A stretch of 55,943 nt of DNA from Bacteriovoracaceae bacterium (GCA_025210745.1 JAOARC010000005.1:1-55943); one strand, 5' to 3'. Positions 43,814-53,295 are shown, numbered from the stretch's first letter. A program made the numbers and translations. The notes: generated by a model not told the origin, from the sequence alone.

Positions 43814-44731
43814 TTAATATCCTGAATTGATATAAGCATTAAAAAATTTTGAAGGACTCTTTTTTCCTAATTTATCTAAAATATATTTTGAGGCTGCTAC
43901 AACTTTATCTAGGTCTACATTCGTTTTAATTCCAAGACCATCCATAAGATATAGCACATCTTCAGTAGCAACATTTCCAGAAGCTCCTTTAGCATAAGGA
44001 CATCCACCAAGTCCCCCAACTGAAGAATCAAATACTTTTATTCCAAACTCCATACTTACTAAAATATTAGTAAGAGCAAGTCCTCTTGTATCATGAAAGT
44101 GCATAGCAATTTTACTCATATCAATATGTTGACTTAAGTATTCTAAGTACTCATGTACTTGAGACGGCGCCGCGACTCCAATAGTATCTCCAATGGAAAC
44201 TTCATATACACCAAGATCTAAAAATCTTTGAACTACTTTTAATAAAGATTCTTTATCCATTAGTCCAGCATAAGGACAACCAAAAGCAGTTGATACATAT
44301 CCTCTCATCTTTATATTTTTAAGTTTGGCCTCTTTAGCCACCTCACTCATTCGATCAAAGCTTTCATCAACTGTGCAATTGATATTCTTTTTAGTAAATT
44401 CATCACTAGTAGCACTAAATAGAGCAATTTCTTTGACTCCACAGCTCATAGCATTTTCAAAGCCTCTAAGGTTTGGAACAAGACAAGGAAGATCAATATC
44501 ATTAATATTTAATGAACTATACAAACTAGCAGAGTCTGCCATTTGAGGTATGGCCTTTGGGCTAACAAAACTAGTTACTTCAATAGTTTTAAGACCTGTT
44601 TTAGAAAGTAAGTTTATAAACTCTTTTTTATCTTCAAGCTCTAAAACCTTCTTTTCATTTTGAAGTCCATCTCTTGGACCTACTTCAACGATCTTAATTT
44701 CATGTGGAAAATTTTCTTTATTCAATTTCAC
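43814..44731 (-). CDS. Hydroxymethylglutaryl-CoA lyase
   Basis: Cleaves HMG-CoA to acetoacetate and acetyl-CoA, the last step of leucine breakdown. 305 residues, HMGL-like TIM barrel: VEVGPRDGLQNEK (metal-binding Asp, catalytic Arg), MHFHDTRGLALTN (metal-binding His pair) and GLGGCPYAKGASGNVATED (catalytic Cys). The start GTG at 44731 lies inside the end of the BCCP gene (14-base overlap); a TTG six bases later is an alternative. Confidence 0.95.
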   Translation of the reverse strand: MKLNKENFPHEIKIVEVGPRDGLQNEKKVLELEDKKEFINLLSKTGLKTIEVTSFVSPKAIPQMADSASLYSSLNINDIDLPCLVPNLRGFENAMSCGVKEIALFSATSDEFTKKNINCTVDESFDRMSEVAKEAKLKNIKMRGYVSTAFGCPYAGLMDKESLLKVVQRFLDLGVYEVSIGDTIGVAAPSQVHEYLEYLSQHIDMSKIAMHFHDTRGLALTNILVSMEFGIKVFDSSVGGLGGCPYAKGASGNVATEDVLYLMDGLGIKTNVDLDKVVAASKYILDKLGKKSPSKFFNAYINSGY

Positions 44732-45161
44732 AAAGACTTATTCCCCCATCAACTTGATCTCCTTCATTAAAGAAGATTTTAGAAACTTTTCCATCTTTAT
44801 CTGCTTTTATCGCATGTTCCATTTTCATAGCTTCCATTATTAAAACAATATCACCTTTAGAAACATTTGATCCTTCTGGATTTACAACTTTAAAGATCTT
44901 TCCAGGCATTGGACTTACTAATGAGCCTTCAGCGCCGCCTTCAGAACCAGCTCCTTTTGCTTTTGGTAAAACTTTTGCAGCAACTTCTACATCATCAAAA
45001 ATAATTTGCTTATCACCAGTTTTTCCAAGATCAGCACTTGTGTAGTTAAGTTCATCATTATGAAAAGTATAGACTTGTCCATTGTATTCAACTGTAATTT
45101 CACTATCAGTTTTACTTACAATATTTACATTATATTCATTTGCATCAATTAAAATATTCAT
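44718..45161 (-). CDS. Biotin carboxyl carrier subunit of methylcrotonoyl-CoA carboxylase (split)
   Basis: 147 residues. The biotin-carrying domain (about 82-147) has SPMPGKIFKVV and the biotinylated Lys in LIMEAMKMEHAI. The first half (about 1-70; ILIDANEYNV ... EITVEYNGQVYTF) resembles the later part of the BT domain that joins BC to BCCP in MCC alpha subunits. I therefore read this as the second piece of a split MCC alpha gene. The ATG overlaps the biotin-carboxylase stop (TAATG). Confidence 0.85.
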   Translation of the reverse strand: MNILIDANEYNVNIVSKTDSEITVEYNGQVYTFHNDELNYTSADLGKTGDKQIIFDDVEVAAKVLPKAKGAGSEGGAEGSLVSPMPGKIFKVVNPEGSNVSKGDIVLIMEAMKMEHAIKADKDGKVSKIFFNEGDQVDGGISLCEIE

Positions 45162-46624
45162 TATACGTTCCTAAAGTTATAAAGATTATCCCAAGATGTT
45201 TTAACCTTTGGCCCATTCATATGAACTAAAATGGCAGCAGCTTTAGCGATATCAACATCTCTTAAAGCTTCCTTTTCAAATTCATCAGCATTTTTTTCTA
45301 AAGTGTTTGTATAAAGATCAGCTGTAATAAAACGTCTATGGTTTAAAATTCTTTTTAAATAATCTCTATTTGTTTTGATCCCACTAAATGTAACTTCATT
45401 TAAAGCCTTGCTTAATGAGTTTCTTGCAGCATCACGATTATTTTCATGAACAATTAATTTAGCAAGCATTGGATCAAAACTAGTCGACACAATATTTCCA
45501 TCTCTAAAACCACAATCTAATCTTGCATGAGCACAGCTTCCAATTTTTTCAATTGTACCAATTGTAGGTAAGAAATTATTATCTGGATCTTCAGCATAAA
45601 TTCTAACTTCTATAGAGTGTCCCGTTTGAGGAATATCAGCTTGAGAAAAATCAAACGCTAATCCCATAGCAGCTTTTATTTGAAGTTCAACTAAATCAAA
45701 ACCTGTGACCATTTCAGTTACAGGATGCTCAACTTGAAGTCTTGTATTCATCTCAAGAAAATAATAATTATTATCCGGAGCTAAGATATACTCAATAGTT
45801 CCAGCTCCTACATAATTAATTCCAGCAGCTATTTTTACAGCTGTCTCACAGATCTTTTCACGAAGATCCTGATCTAAAGATGGACTTGGAGTTTCTTCTA
45901 CAACCTTTTGATATCTTCTTTGAGCAGAACATTCTCTTTCCCAAAAATGAAAATGATTGTCTTTACCATCACTAACAAGTTGTACTTCAATATGTTTTGG
46001 ATTTTCGATATATTTTTCTAATAGAACATTATCATTTGAAAAAGATTTTAATCCTTCTCTTTTTGCACTTGCTAGAGCTTCTTTAAAATCTTCTTTAGCT
46101 TTTACAATCTTCATTCCTTTTCCACCACCTCCGGCAGAAGCTTTAATTAAAACAGGAAATCCAATCTCTAAAGCTTTATCATATAAAAAACCTTCTTCTT
46201 GATTATCACCATGGTAACCAGGAATAAGAGGTATTCCTATTTTTTCCATAGCTACTTTAGATGTAGTCTTATCCCCCATAAGCTCAATTGCTGAAACACT
46301 TGGCCCAATAAAGATAATCCCATTTTTATCTAATGCTCTTGCAAAGTTTGTGTTTTCAGATAAGAACCCATACCCAGGGTGAATAGCATCTGCACCACAG
46401 TCTTTAGCTATTTGTATAATCTTATCAATATTTAAATAAGTTTCACTAAGAGCACCTTCTCCTAAATAAAAAGATTCATCGGCTTTATACCTATGAGGAG
46501 AATTCATATCTTCTTTTGAGTAGATACAAACAGTTTTAATTCCCATTTTTTTACAAGTCTTAATAACTCTAAGAGCTATCTCTGCCCTATTGGCAATTAA
46601 TACTTTTTTAATTTCTTTACTCAT
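45161..46624 (-). CDS. Biotin carboxylase subunit of methylcrotonoyl-CoA carboxylase (split)
   Basis: 487 residues, ATP-grasp carboxylase. VLIANRAEIALRVIKTCKK begins the protein; ATP loop ASAGGGGKGMKIV, CSAQRRYQKVVEE and EMNTRLQVEHPVTEMV are typical. It ends soon after TSWDNLYNFRNV, the place where MCC alpha subunits enter the BT domain, and lacks a BCCP domain, which is the next gene. The ATG overlaps the crotonase stop by eight bases. Confidence 0.93.
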   Translation of the reverse strand: MSKEIKKVLIANRAEIALRVIKTCKKMGIKTVCIYSKEDMNSPHRYKADESFYLGEGALSETYLNIDKIIQIAKDCGADAIHPGYGFLSENTNFARALDKNGIIFIGPSVSAIELMGDKTTSKVAMEKIGIPLIPGYHGDNQEEGFLYDKALEIGFPVLIKASAGGGGKGMKIVKAKEDFKEALASAKREGLKSFSNDNVLLEKYIENPKHIEVQLVSDGKDNHFHFWERECSAQRRYQKVVEETPSPSLDQDLREKICETAVKIAAGINYVGAGTIEYILAPDNNYYFLEMNTRLQVEHPVTEMVTGFDLVELQIKAAMGLAFDFSQADIPQTGHSIEVRIYAEDPDNNFLPTIGTIEKIGSCAHARLDCGFRDGNIVSTSFDPMLAKLIVHENNRDAARNSLSKALNEVTFSGIKTNRDYLKRILNHRRFITADLYTNTLEKNADEFEKEALRDVDIAKAAAILVHMNGPKVKTSWDNLYNFRNV

Positions 46625-47393
46625 TTATCCAACTCGCTTTTCTCTTTTCTAAAAGAGCATTCATTCCTTCTTGGCCTTCACTTGATATTCTAAGCTTAGC
46701 TATGGCCTTTGTTGTATAGTCTGTTTTATCTTCAAGATTACTTATTTCAAAAACTAATTTTTTAGCTTCCACCATAGCATTTGGTCCCGCTTGCATAAAA
46801 CTAGCTATAACTTCATTTGATTTTTCTTCAAAGTCTTCCACACTTGTTACTTCATGAACAAGATTCATAGCTAATGCTTTATGAGCATCAAACCTTTGTC
46901 CACTTATAAACCAAGCTCTTGCATTTGAATGACCAATTTTCTTTATACAATATGGTGATATAACGGCTGGAATTAAACCTAACCTCGTTTCTGTAAAACC
47001 AAACTTTGATTTATCATGAGTGATCACATAATCACACACACATACAAGTCCAACGCCGCCTCCTAAAGCTGCTCCATTTATCTTACCTATAACAGGTTTA
47101 GCACAAGAGTTAATCGTTTGAAATAAAGCGGCTAACCTTTTTGAGTCAGCAACATTTTCTTCCATAGAAAAATTCACCATAGAAGACATCCAGTTTAAAT
47201 CAGCTCCAGCACAAAATGATCTTCCATTACCTGTTAAAACAATAACTCGGCAATCATTATCATTCTGAGCGTTTGTAAAACTTGTAATAAGCTCTTCAAT
47301 CAACTCATCATTAAACGCATTATGTATTTGAGGGCGATTTAAAGTAATCGTACATACACCTGAATCTATTTTATATTCATGAAACTTCATCAT
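46617..47393 (-). CDS. liuC: Methylglutaconyl-CoA hydratase (LiuC-like crotonase)
   Basis: 258 residues. Hydrates methylglutaconyl-CoA to HMG-CoA. CoA/oxyanion motifs GRSFCAGADLNWM and INGAALGGGVGLVCVCD are seen. ETRLGLIPAVISPYCIKKIG carries the remaining catalytic Glu and the PAVISPY signature of bacterial liuC/gnyH. It lies between the MCC carboxyltransferase and biotin-carboxylase genes. The ATGATG start overlaps the previous stop (TAATG); either Met is possible. Confidence 0.88.
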   Translation of the reverse strand: MMKFHEYKIDSGVCTITLNRPQIHNAFNDELIEELITSFTNAQNDNDCRVIVLTGNGRSFCAGADLNWMSSMVNFSMEENVADSKRLAALFQTINSCAKPVIGKINGAALGGGVGLVCVCDYVITHDKSKFGFTETRLGLIPAVISPYCIKKIGHSNARAWFISGQRFDAHKALAMNLVHEVTSVEDFEEKSNEVIASFMQAGPNAMVEAKKLVFEISNLEDKTDYTTKAIAKLRISSEGQEGMNALLEKRKASWINE

Positions 47394-49009
47394 TACATCC
47401 TAAAGATACCAAAGTTACTATCTTCATACTCTTTGTTATGAGAAGTTGATAAAGCAAGACCTAGCACATCTCTTGTTTGGTGAGGAAAGATAATTCCATC
47501 ATCCCAAAGTCTAGCAGAACTATAATAAGCACTTCCTTCCTTTTCATATTTATTTAAAATAGGCTCTTGAAACTTAGCTACTTCATCATCACCCATTTGA
47601 TCTTTACCTTTATACTTTAAGCCATCTTGTTTTACTGTTGTTAAAACTCCAGCAGCTTGTTCCCCTCCCATTACTGAGATTTTAGAGTTTGGCCACATCC
47701 ATAAGAACCTTGGATCAAATGCTCTACCACACATACCGTAATTACCAGCACCAAATGATCCACCAATAATTACCGTATACTTTGGAACTCCAACCGTTGA
47801 TACAGCTGTAACTAACTTTGCTCCATGTTTAGCAATCCCCTCTGATTCATATTTTTTACCAACCATAAAGCCAGTAATATTTTGTAAAAACACTAGAGGT
47901 ATTTTTCTTTGTCCGCAAAGCTCAATAAAGTGAGCTCCCTTAAGAGAACTCTCAGAAAATAAAATTCCATTATTAGCAACGATGCCTACTTTATACCCAT
48001 GAATCTTTGCAAACCCACAAACTAAAGTTGAACCATAGTTCTTCTTAAACTCATGAAACTGAGATCCATCTACAACTCTTGCAATAATCTCTCTAATATC
48101 AAAAGGCTTTCTTGTATCCTTAGATAAAACCCCATAGATTTCATCAGAAGAATATAAAGGAGCTTTAACTTGCTTCATTAAATTTTTAGCTGAGTCATTA
48201 ACAGACATATTTAAGTTTTCAATAATATTTCTAGTGATATGAAGAGCATCCTCTTCATCTTCAGCAAAATGATCAGCTACACCAGATACACTTGTATGAA
48301 CATTTGCTCCACCAAGATCTTCAGCGCTAACTTCTTCACCTGTTGCTGCTTTTACTAAAGGAGGTCCGCCTAAAAAGATCGTTCCATTTCCCTTAACAAT
48401 TACTGTCTCATCACTCATAGCTGGAACATAAGCTCCTCCAGCCGTACATGAACCTAGAACTACTGCAATTTGTGGAATTCCTTTTGAACTCATTTGTGCT
48501 TGATTAAAAAAGATTCTTCCAAAATGATTCTTATCTGGAAAAACTTCATCTTGCATTGGTAAAAAAGCTCCACCAGAATCTACAAGATAAATACATGGAA
48601 GATGATTTTTTAAAGCAATTTCCTGAGCACGAAGATGTTTTTTTACTGTTAATGGAAAGTAAGTTCCTCCTTTAACAGTTGCATCGTTTGCAACAAACAT
48701 ACACTCAACACCATGAACTCTACCGATTCCTGTAACAACTCCAGCACTTGGAACTTCAGTATCATAAACTTCATGTCCAGCTAAAGCACTTAACTCTAAA
48801 AAGCTTGAACCTTCATCAATGATTTTTTCAATTCTAACTCGCGGTAAATACTTTCCACGCTTTTCATGTTTAGATCTAGCTACTTCACCACCACCAAGTT
48901 TTACATGATCTAGCCTTTTTCTAAGTTCACTAGCTAAAGATAAATTGAATTCCTTATTTTCTACAAATTGGCTATCAGATGTACTGATATTCGACTTTAA
49001 AACATCCAT
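47393..49009 (-). CDS. liuB: Methylcrotonoyl-CoA carboxylase carboxyltransferase (beta) subunit
   Basis: 538 residues, tandem crotonase folds of the acyl-CoA carboxyltransferase family. It transfers CO2 from biotin to 3-methylcrotonyl-CoA. Seen: LIDSGG-type [73 protein letters not shown] and [24 protein letters not shown] in pieces. First gene of the five- to six-gene leucine catabolism operon. Isovaleryl-CoA dehydrogenase and a regulator are not in the window. Confidence 0.95.
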   Translation of the reverse strand: MDVLKSNISTSDSQFVENKEFNLSLASELRKRLDHVKLGGGEVARSKHEKRGKYLPRVRIEKIIDEGSSFLELSALAGHEVYDTEVPSAGVVTGIGRVHGVECMFVANDATVKGGTYFPLTVKKHLRAQEIALKNHLPCIYLVDSGGAFLPMQDEVFPDKNHFGRIFFNQAQMSSKGIPQIAVVLGSCTAGGAYVPAMSDETVIVKGNGTIFLGGPPLVKAATGEEVSAEDLGGANVHTSVSGVADHFAEDEEDALHITRNIIENLNMSVNDSAKNLMKQVKAPLYSSDEIYGVLSKDTRKPFDIREIIARVVDGSQFHEFKKNYGSTLVCGFAKIHGYKVGIVANNGILFSESSLKGAHFIELCGQRKIPLVFLQNITGFMVGKKYESEGIAKHGAKLVTAVSTVGVPKYTVIIGGSFGAGNYGMCGRAFDPRFLWMWPNSKISVMGGEQAAGVLTTVKQDGLKYKGKDQMGDDEVAKFQEPILNKYEKEGSAYYSSARLWDDGIIFPHQTRDVLGLALSTSHNKEYEDSNFGIFRM

Positions 49010-49089
49010 TGTATATGCCCTATTCTTTAATGATTATACAGGCTTATAGTATCTTTTTGGATGTTCAATGACAATAATTACTAGGCGCA

Positions 49090-50799
49090 TTACTCATACA
49101 AGTTATTTCTAATCAAGCCATTTACCCCATATTGAATATAGGCCCTTTTCAGCTCATTATTTTGTGGTGCAAATATAAACCCAGATGCTGTTTTATTAAG
49201 CATAACCCCTCTATTATTGCTAAAAACAGAGTTTCCAAATAGAAGTTTGGTTTTATGCTCTACGTCTAAATAATCTAAAACAGAAGGTAATATATCTACG
49301 TGAGATACATTTCGATCCTTTTTGTATTGAAATAATGAATGAGAAGGGTCATAAAAAACAATGGGAACTCGATACCTTCCAAGGGTCGAATTGTATTCTT
49401 TTGTTTCTAGTTTAGAAGTATGATCCGCTGTTATGACAAATAATGTGTTTTTAAACCAAGGTTTTGTTCTAGCTTTTTCAAAAAATAATCTTAAAGCCTC
49501 ATCAACATAACCAACTGATTCATGAATTTCTAAGCTTCCTTTTTTAAATTTATTTTTAAACTCATTAGGAATTGTGTACGGCTGATGAGAACTTAATCCA
49601 AATACTGAAGATATAAATGGTTCTTTTTTCTTCGATAATTCATCTACAAAATAACTAAAATACTTATCATCGAAAATCCCCCAATTACCATCAAAATGAT
49701 CTTGGTTTGGATATTCATTTTTTCCCATATAGCTTTTAAATCCAATTGATTTTGCAAATGAATCAAAAGACATGGTTCCATTTTTTCCACCATGATAAAA
49801 ACTAGAATCATATTCATCTAACATCATGGGAAGAGAATAAAATGTATTAGCTTGATAAGATGATTGTGAAATTGGTACTGATACAATTGATGGAAGGCCT
49901 AAGAAAATAGATGGCATAATCTCAATAGATCTTCTTCCATTTGCAAAACCTTCATAAAATAAGCTCTTATTCTTTAACGAACTTAAAAAAGGCGTATAAC
50001 CAGCTTTAACATATTCATAAGAAAAGCTTTCTAAAATTAAAATAACAACATTTCTTTTATTGGTTCTTTTAAAGTCTGTTGTATGAAAACTTTGATTTTT
50101 TAAAATAATCTCTTTTACTTTTTCTTCACTAAAGTATTTAACAAGAGAATCTCTTTTTTTACCAGCAGTTCTTAAGATTGTATATATAGGGTTTAGAGCA
50201 ATATTTCCTAATGATTTATTTTCAAATATAAAAGCATCTTTAGCTCCCATACTTCTCATTTGAAATCCTCCCCTAATTCCAATAAAACTTACAGCTAGAA
50301 TTAAGAATGAATATACAAATCTTCTTTTTAATGAAATTTTTGGTTCTCTATATTCTTTTGGAGAAAACTTAACAAAACCTATAATCATAAATAGGCCAAT
50401 TAAGAAATACTTCCAATAATAAAAAATAAGCTGAAAACTTTGATTTTTTATATCTTGAGTTAAAAAGAAAACATCGAATGTAATTTTCTTTCCAATAAAT
50501 TGAAAAAACTCTATATCCACAGTAATTAAAACAAAAGCAGCGATATTAATTATATAATAAAGAGCGTGTTTAATTTTCTTGTAAAAAGATGCTTGTATAG
50601 GAACTAACGAAAATAGTATGAATAAAATATTACTTAAAACAATGGCAGAGATATCAAATCTTAAGCCATAAACAAGAGAAGCTATTGTACTAAAGAAGCT
50701 AGCTCCTTCAATTAAGGATGTATTAAATAGCAAAAAGAATATTCTAAATAGAAAGTAGAATGGTACTAAAAATAGTATTCTTTTTATTAACAAGTTCAC
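49090..50799 (-). CDS. LTA-synthase-like / sulfatase-fold phosphotransferase
   Basis: 569 residues. About five N-terminal transmembrane helices (residues 1-185), then an extracytoplasmic alkaline-phosphatase-fold domain: VVILILESFSYEYV (metal Glu), NGRRSIEIMPSIFLG with Ser/Thr at the nucleophile position (Ser here), HGGKNGTMSFD, SHQPY and the metal-binding TADHTSKL. Gram-negative relatives transfer glycerol phosphate or phosphoethanolamine to glycans or lipids. The GTG start overlaps the lipoprotein stop (GTGA). The acceptor is unknown. Confidence 0.85.
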   Translation of the reverse strand: MNLLIKRILFLVPFYFLFRIFFLLFNTSLIEGASFFSTIASLVYGLRFDISAIVLSNILFILFSLVPIQASFYKKIKHALYYIINIAAFVLITVDIEFFQFIGKKITFDVFFLTQDIKNQSFQLIFYYWKYFLIGLFMIIGFVKFSPKEYREPKISLKRRFVYSFLILAVSFIGIRGGFQMRSMGAKDAFIFENKSLGNIALNPIYTILRTAGKKRDSLVKYFSEEKVKEIILKNQSFHTTDFKRTNKRNVVILILESFSYEYVKAGYTPFLSSLKNKSLFYEGFANGRRSIEIMPSIFLGLPSIVSVPISQSSYQANTFYSLPMMLDEYDSSFYHGGKNGTMSFDSFAKSIGFKSYMGKNEYPNQDHFDGNWGIFDDKYFSYFVDELSKKKEPFISSVFGLSSHQPYTIPNEFKNKFKKGSLEIHESVGYVDEALRLFFEKARTKPWFKNTLFVITADHTSKLETKEYNSTLGRYRVPIVFYDPSHSLFQYKKDRNVSHVDILPSVLDYLDVEHKTKLLFGNSVFSNNRGVMLNKTASGFIFAPQNNELKRAYIQYGVNGLIRNNLYE

Positions 50800-51242
50800 T
50801 TAACTACTCGAGCTCTATTCCAAGTAAGTTCATACATTCCTCGCTTAATATTATAATGATATGAAATTTCTTTGTTATTACAGTCAGCACTTTCAATCAG
50901 TTTATAATTCTGCCCATCAAACGTTTTATATTCTTTTTTTATATTCAACTCACAATCTAAGAAAGAACGAGCTTCACCAATACTCTTTTTATCAATATAA
51001 TAAACAGCCTTTATAATACTTTTATTTTTATAAGTTAAAGAAATATCTGGATAAGTAGGATTAAACATCACCCATATAAAATCATCGCCTTCTTCAAACT
51101 TTGCATCGAACATAGACTTCGTTTTATCGCGACTATATTGATTAGAATATATTTCATCGATTTTTTCGATATTAGTTTGAGTTGAATTCTTTATACTAGA
51201 GCAACTTATAGCTAAGAAAATAGATAAGATTAATATCTTCAT
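50796..51242 (-). CDS. Hypothetical lipoprotein
   Basis: 148 residues. Lipobox AISCSS. Small beta-rich domain with DFIWVMFNPTYPDISLTY and two or three cysteines. It is tied to its neighbours by ATGA and GTGA stop-start overlaps, so it is made with the HEAAH protein and the LTA-synthase-like enzyme. No family recognised. Confidence 0.6.
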   Translation of the reverse strand: MKILILSIFLAISCSSIKNSTQTNIEKIDEIYSNQYSRDKTKSMFDAKFEEGDDFIWVMFNPTYPDISLTYKNKSIIKAVYYIDKKSIGEARSFLDCELNIKKEYKTFDGQNYKLIESADCNNKEISYHYNIKRGMYELTWNRARVVK

Positions 51243-51955
51243 TTTGGGAACCTTTTTAATAGGAAGTTATGAACCTTTATATTAAAGTTTTTCGTCTTTT
51301 TAGGTTTAGCAATATAATATTCAAAATAATTAGCAAAGTCTTCTTCTTCACTTACACTTGAATCTTCTTTTATTTTATTTAGTGGAGCAACAAATACATC
51401 ATTATTTTTAATACGAAATACCTGCCAACCTGATAGTTTCGCGAATTCTCGTTTTTCTAAACTAGATAGTTTATTATCATAACCAATATGAGCAGCTTCA
51501 TGTGCCAGAACTTGTATTTGATTGGATTCTTTAAAAAATTGATCATAAATAACAATATCTCCTGTTTCAGAAATACTTGAAGCTGGATTATTAGATATCT
51601 TAGAGTTCTTTGCTCTCAAAATTTGTTTTATAGGAAAGCTATTTATAATAGGTATTTTTCCTAACAGCTTAAGTAATTCTATTTTTTCCTGGATTGACCA
51701 TTTTTTAAAAACTTCACTTTTATTTGGCCAGTAATCAGGTTTTTTATTATTAAACAACATTATCCAATGTTCTGCATTTTCCCACTTATTTCTACAGTGA
51801 GAAGTTCGATTCGCTTTTTGTACAATATTTCCTTTTTTATTTGTATAAGACTTTAGGGGATGGCTACGTATTTTTATTTGCCAAAAGTCACACTTTACCT
51901 CAATAGCAAAAGAATTTCCCCCAAGTAAAAATATGATCACCAAAGCTCTTAACAT
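51239..51955 (-). CDS. Exported protein with HEXXH zinc-binding motif
   Basis: 238 residues, signal peptide (ending NSFAIEVK). HEAAH at 152-156 and, about 50 residues later, EEEDFANYFEYY (about 203-213) that could give the third ligand Glu. The pattern (HExxH, then S-x-x-E-E-D-F-A-x-x-F-E) recurs in secreted zincins of uncertain name. First gene of the three-gene unit ending with the LTA-synthase-like enzyme. Likely a periplasmic or secreted protease. Confidence 0.6.
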   Translation of the reverse strand: MLRALVIIFLLGGNSFAIEVKCDFWQIKIRSHPLKSYTNKKGNIVQKANRTSHCRNKWENAEHWIMLFNNKKPDYWPNKSEVFKKWSIQEKIELLKLLGKIPIINSFPIKQILRAKNSKISNNPASSISETGDIVIYDQFFKESNQIQVLAHEAAHIGYDNKLSSLEKREFAKLSGWQVFRIKNNDVFVAPLNKIKEDSSVSEEEDFANYFEYYIAKPKKTKNFNIKVHNFLLKRFPK

Positions 51956-52284
51956 TTTTTTATATTACCAATTTGTGATTTATCTATCAATTTTTATAAT
52001 TTTTCTTCTATTCTTAATAAACCCTCTCTTCTACAAAGATTTTAGAGAGTTACATTCATTCTTTTAAATTGTTTCTTATTATAATCTCTGATAGAATAAA
52101 TTTAGTAATTAGGTGGCAGATATGCGTCAATATATCTACCTAAAGTTTACATCTCAAACAATTTTAGTATTATAGATACAAGTTGTAACACTAAAATGAT
52201 TAAGCGAAGCACCCTAATGACGTCTTCCGTAACAAAACCTTTTTGCCAAAGGCGCTCTTCATTGAGCGTCACGGAAGATCTTCT
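51956..52284. other. Intergenic region without a gene
   Basis: AT-rich; no ORF with gene-like features seen. Its distinctive content is the structured inverted repeat at 52223-52278, described separately. The left part is upstream of the HEAAH gene and probably holds its promoter. Confidence 0.5.
52223..52278. repeat. Three-way-junction inverted repeat
   Basis: Outer stem TCTTCCGT (52223-52230) / ACGGAAGA (52271-52278), eight perfect pairs. Inside, two hairpins abut: CCTTT-TTGCC-AAAGG (52238-52252) and CGCTC-TTCATT-GAGCG (52253-52268). Neither strand has a T-run directly after it, so it does not look like a simple terminator. It could be a structured RNA, or a DNA fold used by a recombinase or transposase. 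Confidence 0.55.
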
Positions 52285-52774
52285 TTATATCATTCTATGT
52301 TTTTTAATATTTGAAAAATACCCTGTATCCCAGTTTCCGATATCTGTTTTTAGCTTATAAATATCATAGTTAATAACCTCGTTACTCATTGACCTTGTTT
52401 TAGCCCCCATCATACATATTTCATTTGCACCATCCATAAGTTTTTCCCATTTATATAATGTTTCTTTACACTCAAAATCAAAGTCAATTGGTAAAGAGTA
52501 AGTATGATCAACTCCTTCTTTTCTTGTAAATACTGTTGCTATAAAACCATTTTTATTTTTATCAACAATAAACTCTAAACATCCTAACTCTACATCTCTT
52601 GCGTCAAAGCAATACCAATACATATAAGCTTCAAACTTATCTGGATCATTTCCTGGAGATGTATGTACTGGCCCAGTAGAGTTTATTTCCTGGACTTTAC
52701 TAATATCTTCTTCATCTAATAGTGAGAAATGATAGTGAGAAAAAAATTGAAATGAATAATAATACTTTTTTTAT
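52285..52774 (-). pseudogene. Frameshifted exported-protein gene with a lost start codon
   Basis: The intact-looking 112-codon frame from ATG 52623 is only the 3' part. Upstream, GGAG is followed six bases later by ATA at 52774-52772, then AAA AAA GTA TTA TTA and a hydrophobic signal-peptide sequence (KKVLLLFISIFF). That frame runs into a stop, while the frame of the downstream ORF takes over. A 13-base tandem duplication (52720-52742) at the junction explains the shift. Without the extra copy, the signal peptide continues smoothly into SLLDEEDISKVQ and on to the rest (MYWYCFDARDVELG). The start appears to have changed from ATG to ATA. Original function unknown. Confidence 0.75.
52720..52742. 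repeat. 13-bp tandem duplication causing a frameshift
   Basis: Plus strand: TAGTGAGAAATGA (52720-52732) followed directly by TAGTGAGAAA (52733-52742). One unit is 13 bases, so the duplication shifts the minus-strand frame by one. It sits at the join of the two halves of the pseudogene. Confidence 0.75.
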
Positions 52775-52876
52775 GGTATACTCCTTTTTATTAGTTTTCA
52801 TATCATTCGAAATACAAAGGAATGTATTACTTCGTAAATTTTAAAGTATTAATTTTATTAGTTTATAACTTGGTGC

Positions 52877-53128
52877 TTAAATACTCTTATAAGTATCTTT
52901 TCTATGCCCAAGCTTAATAACAACGATAATTAACCTTTGATCAAAAACTTCATAAACAATACGATAATCATTAACTCGAATTCGATAAAGGTCTTTATGT
53001 CCCTTTAACTTTTTAATTTGCAGAAATTGTGTTCTTGGCTCTTGGGAAAGTAAAAGCATAAGTTCTTTCACCTTATCTTTCATCATTCCTGGAAGTTTTT
53101 TAAATTCTTTTGATGCTGACTTTCTTAT
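52877..53128 (-). pseudogene. RelE/ParE-type toxin, N-terminally truncated
   Basis: From ATG 53086 there are 69 codons with the RelE C-terminal pattern: KKLKGHKDLYRIRVNDYRIVYEV, then IIVVIKLGHRKDTYKS (spread over about 25-66). Reading upstream in the same frame gives SASKEFKKLPGMM, the first toxin helix, as far as ATA at 53128; the frame is then closed by TAG at 53134. The first beta strand and a start codon are missing. No intact antitoxin gene precedes it. A short 18-codon open frame, KKTIVEQLEDKKVS-, lies over the same DNA in another frame and may be a leftover antitoxin tail. Confidence 0.65.
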
Positions 53129-53257
53129 CTTCTAATTGCTCTACAATAGTTTTTTTCTACAAATGAACAATTCAAAGCAATAAACCTTACTAACTGTTTA
53201 AGGGTAATTTTTTCAAAATATCACTACATTTTACTCTGTGATAAGATTAATAAAGAC

Positions 53258-53273
53258 AACCCAAGAATGGGTT
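53258..53273 (+). promoter_or_regulatory. Hairpin in the leader of the sulfite-oxidase-like gene
   Basis: AACCCA (53258-53263), loop AGAA, TGGGTT (53268-53273), ending about nine bases before the GGAG ribosome site at 53282-53285. It could control translation. No known riboswitch pattern recognised. Confidence 0.35.
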
Positions 53274-53295
53274 TAAAACTTGGAGTTAATAGATA

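Noticed and set aside
52223..52278. Integron attC site
   Set aside because: Folded and nested, but lacks the GTTRRRY/RYYYAAC core sequences; no integrase gene in the window.
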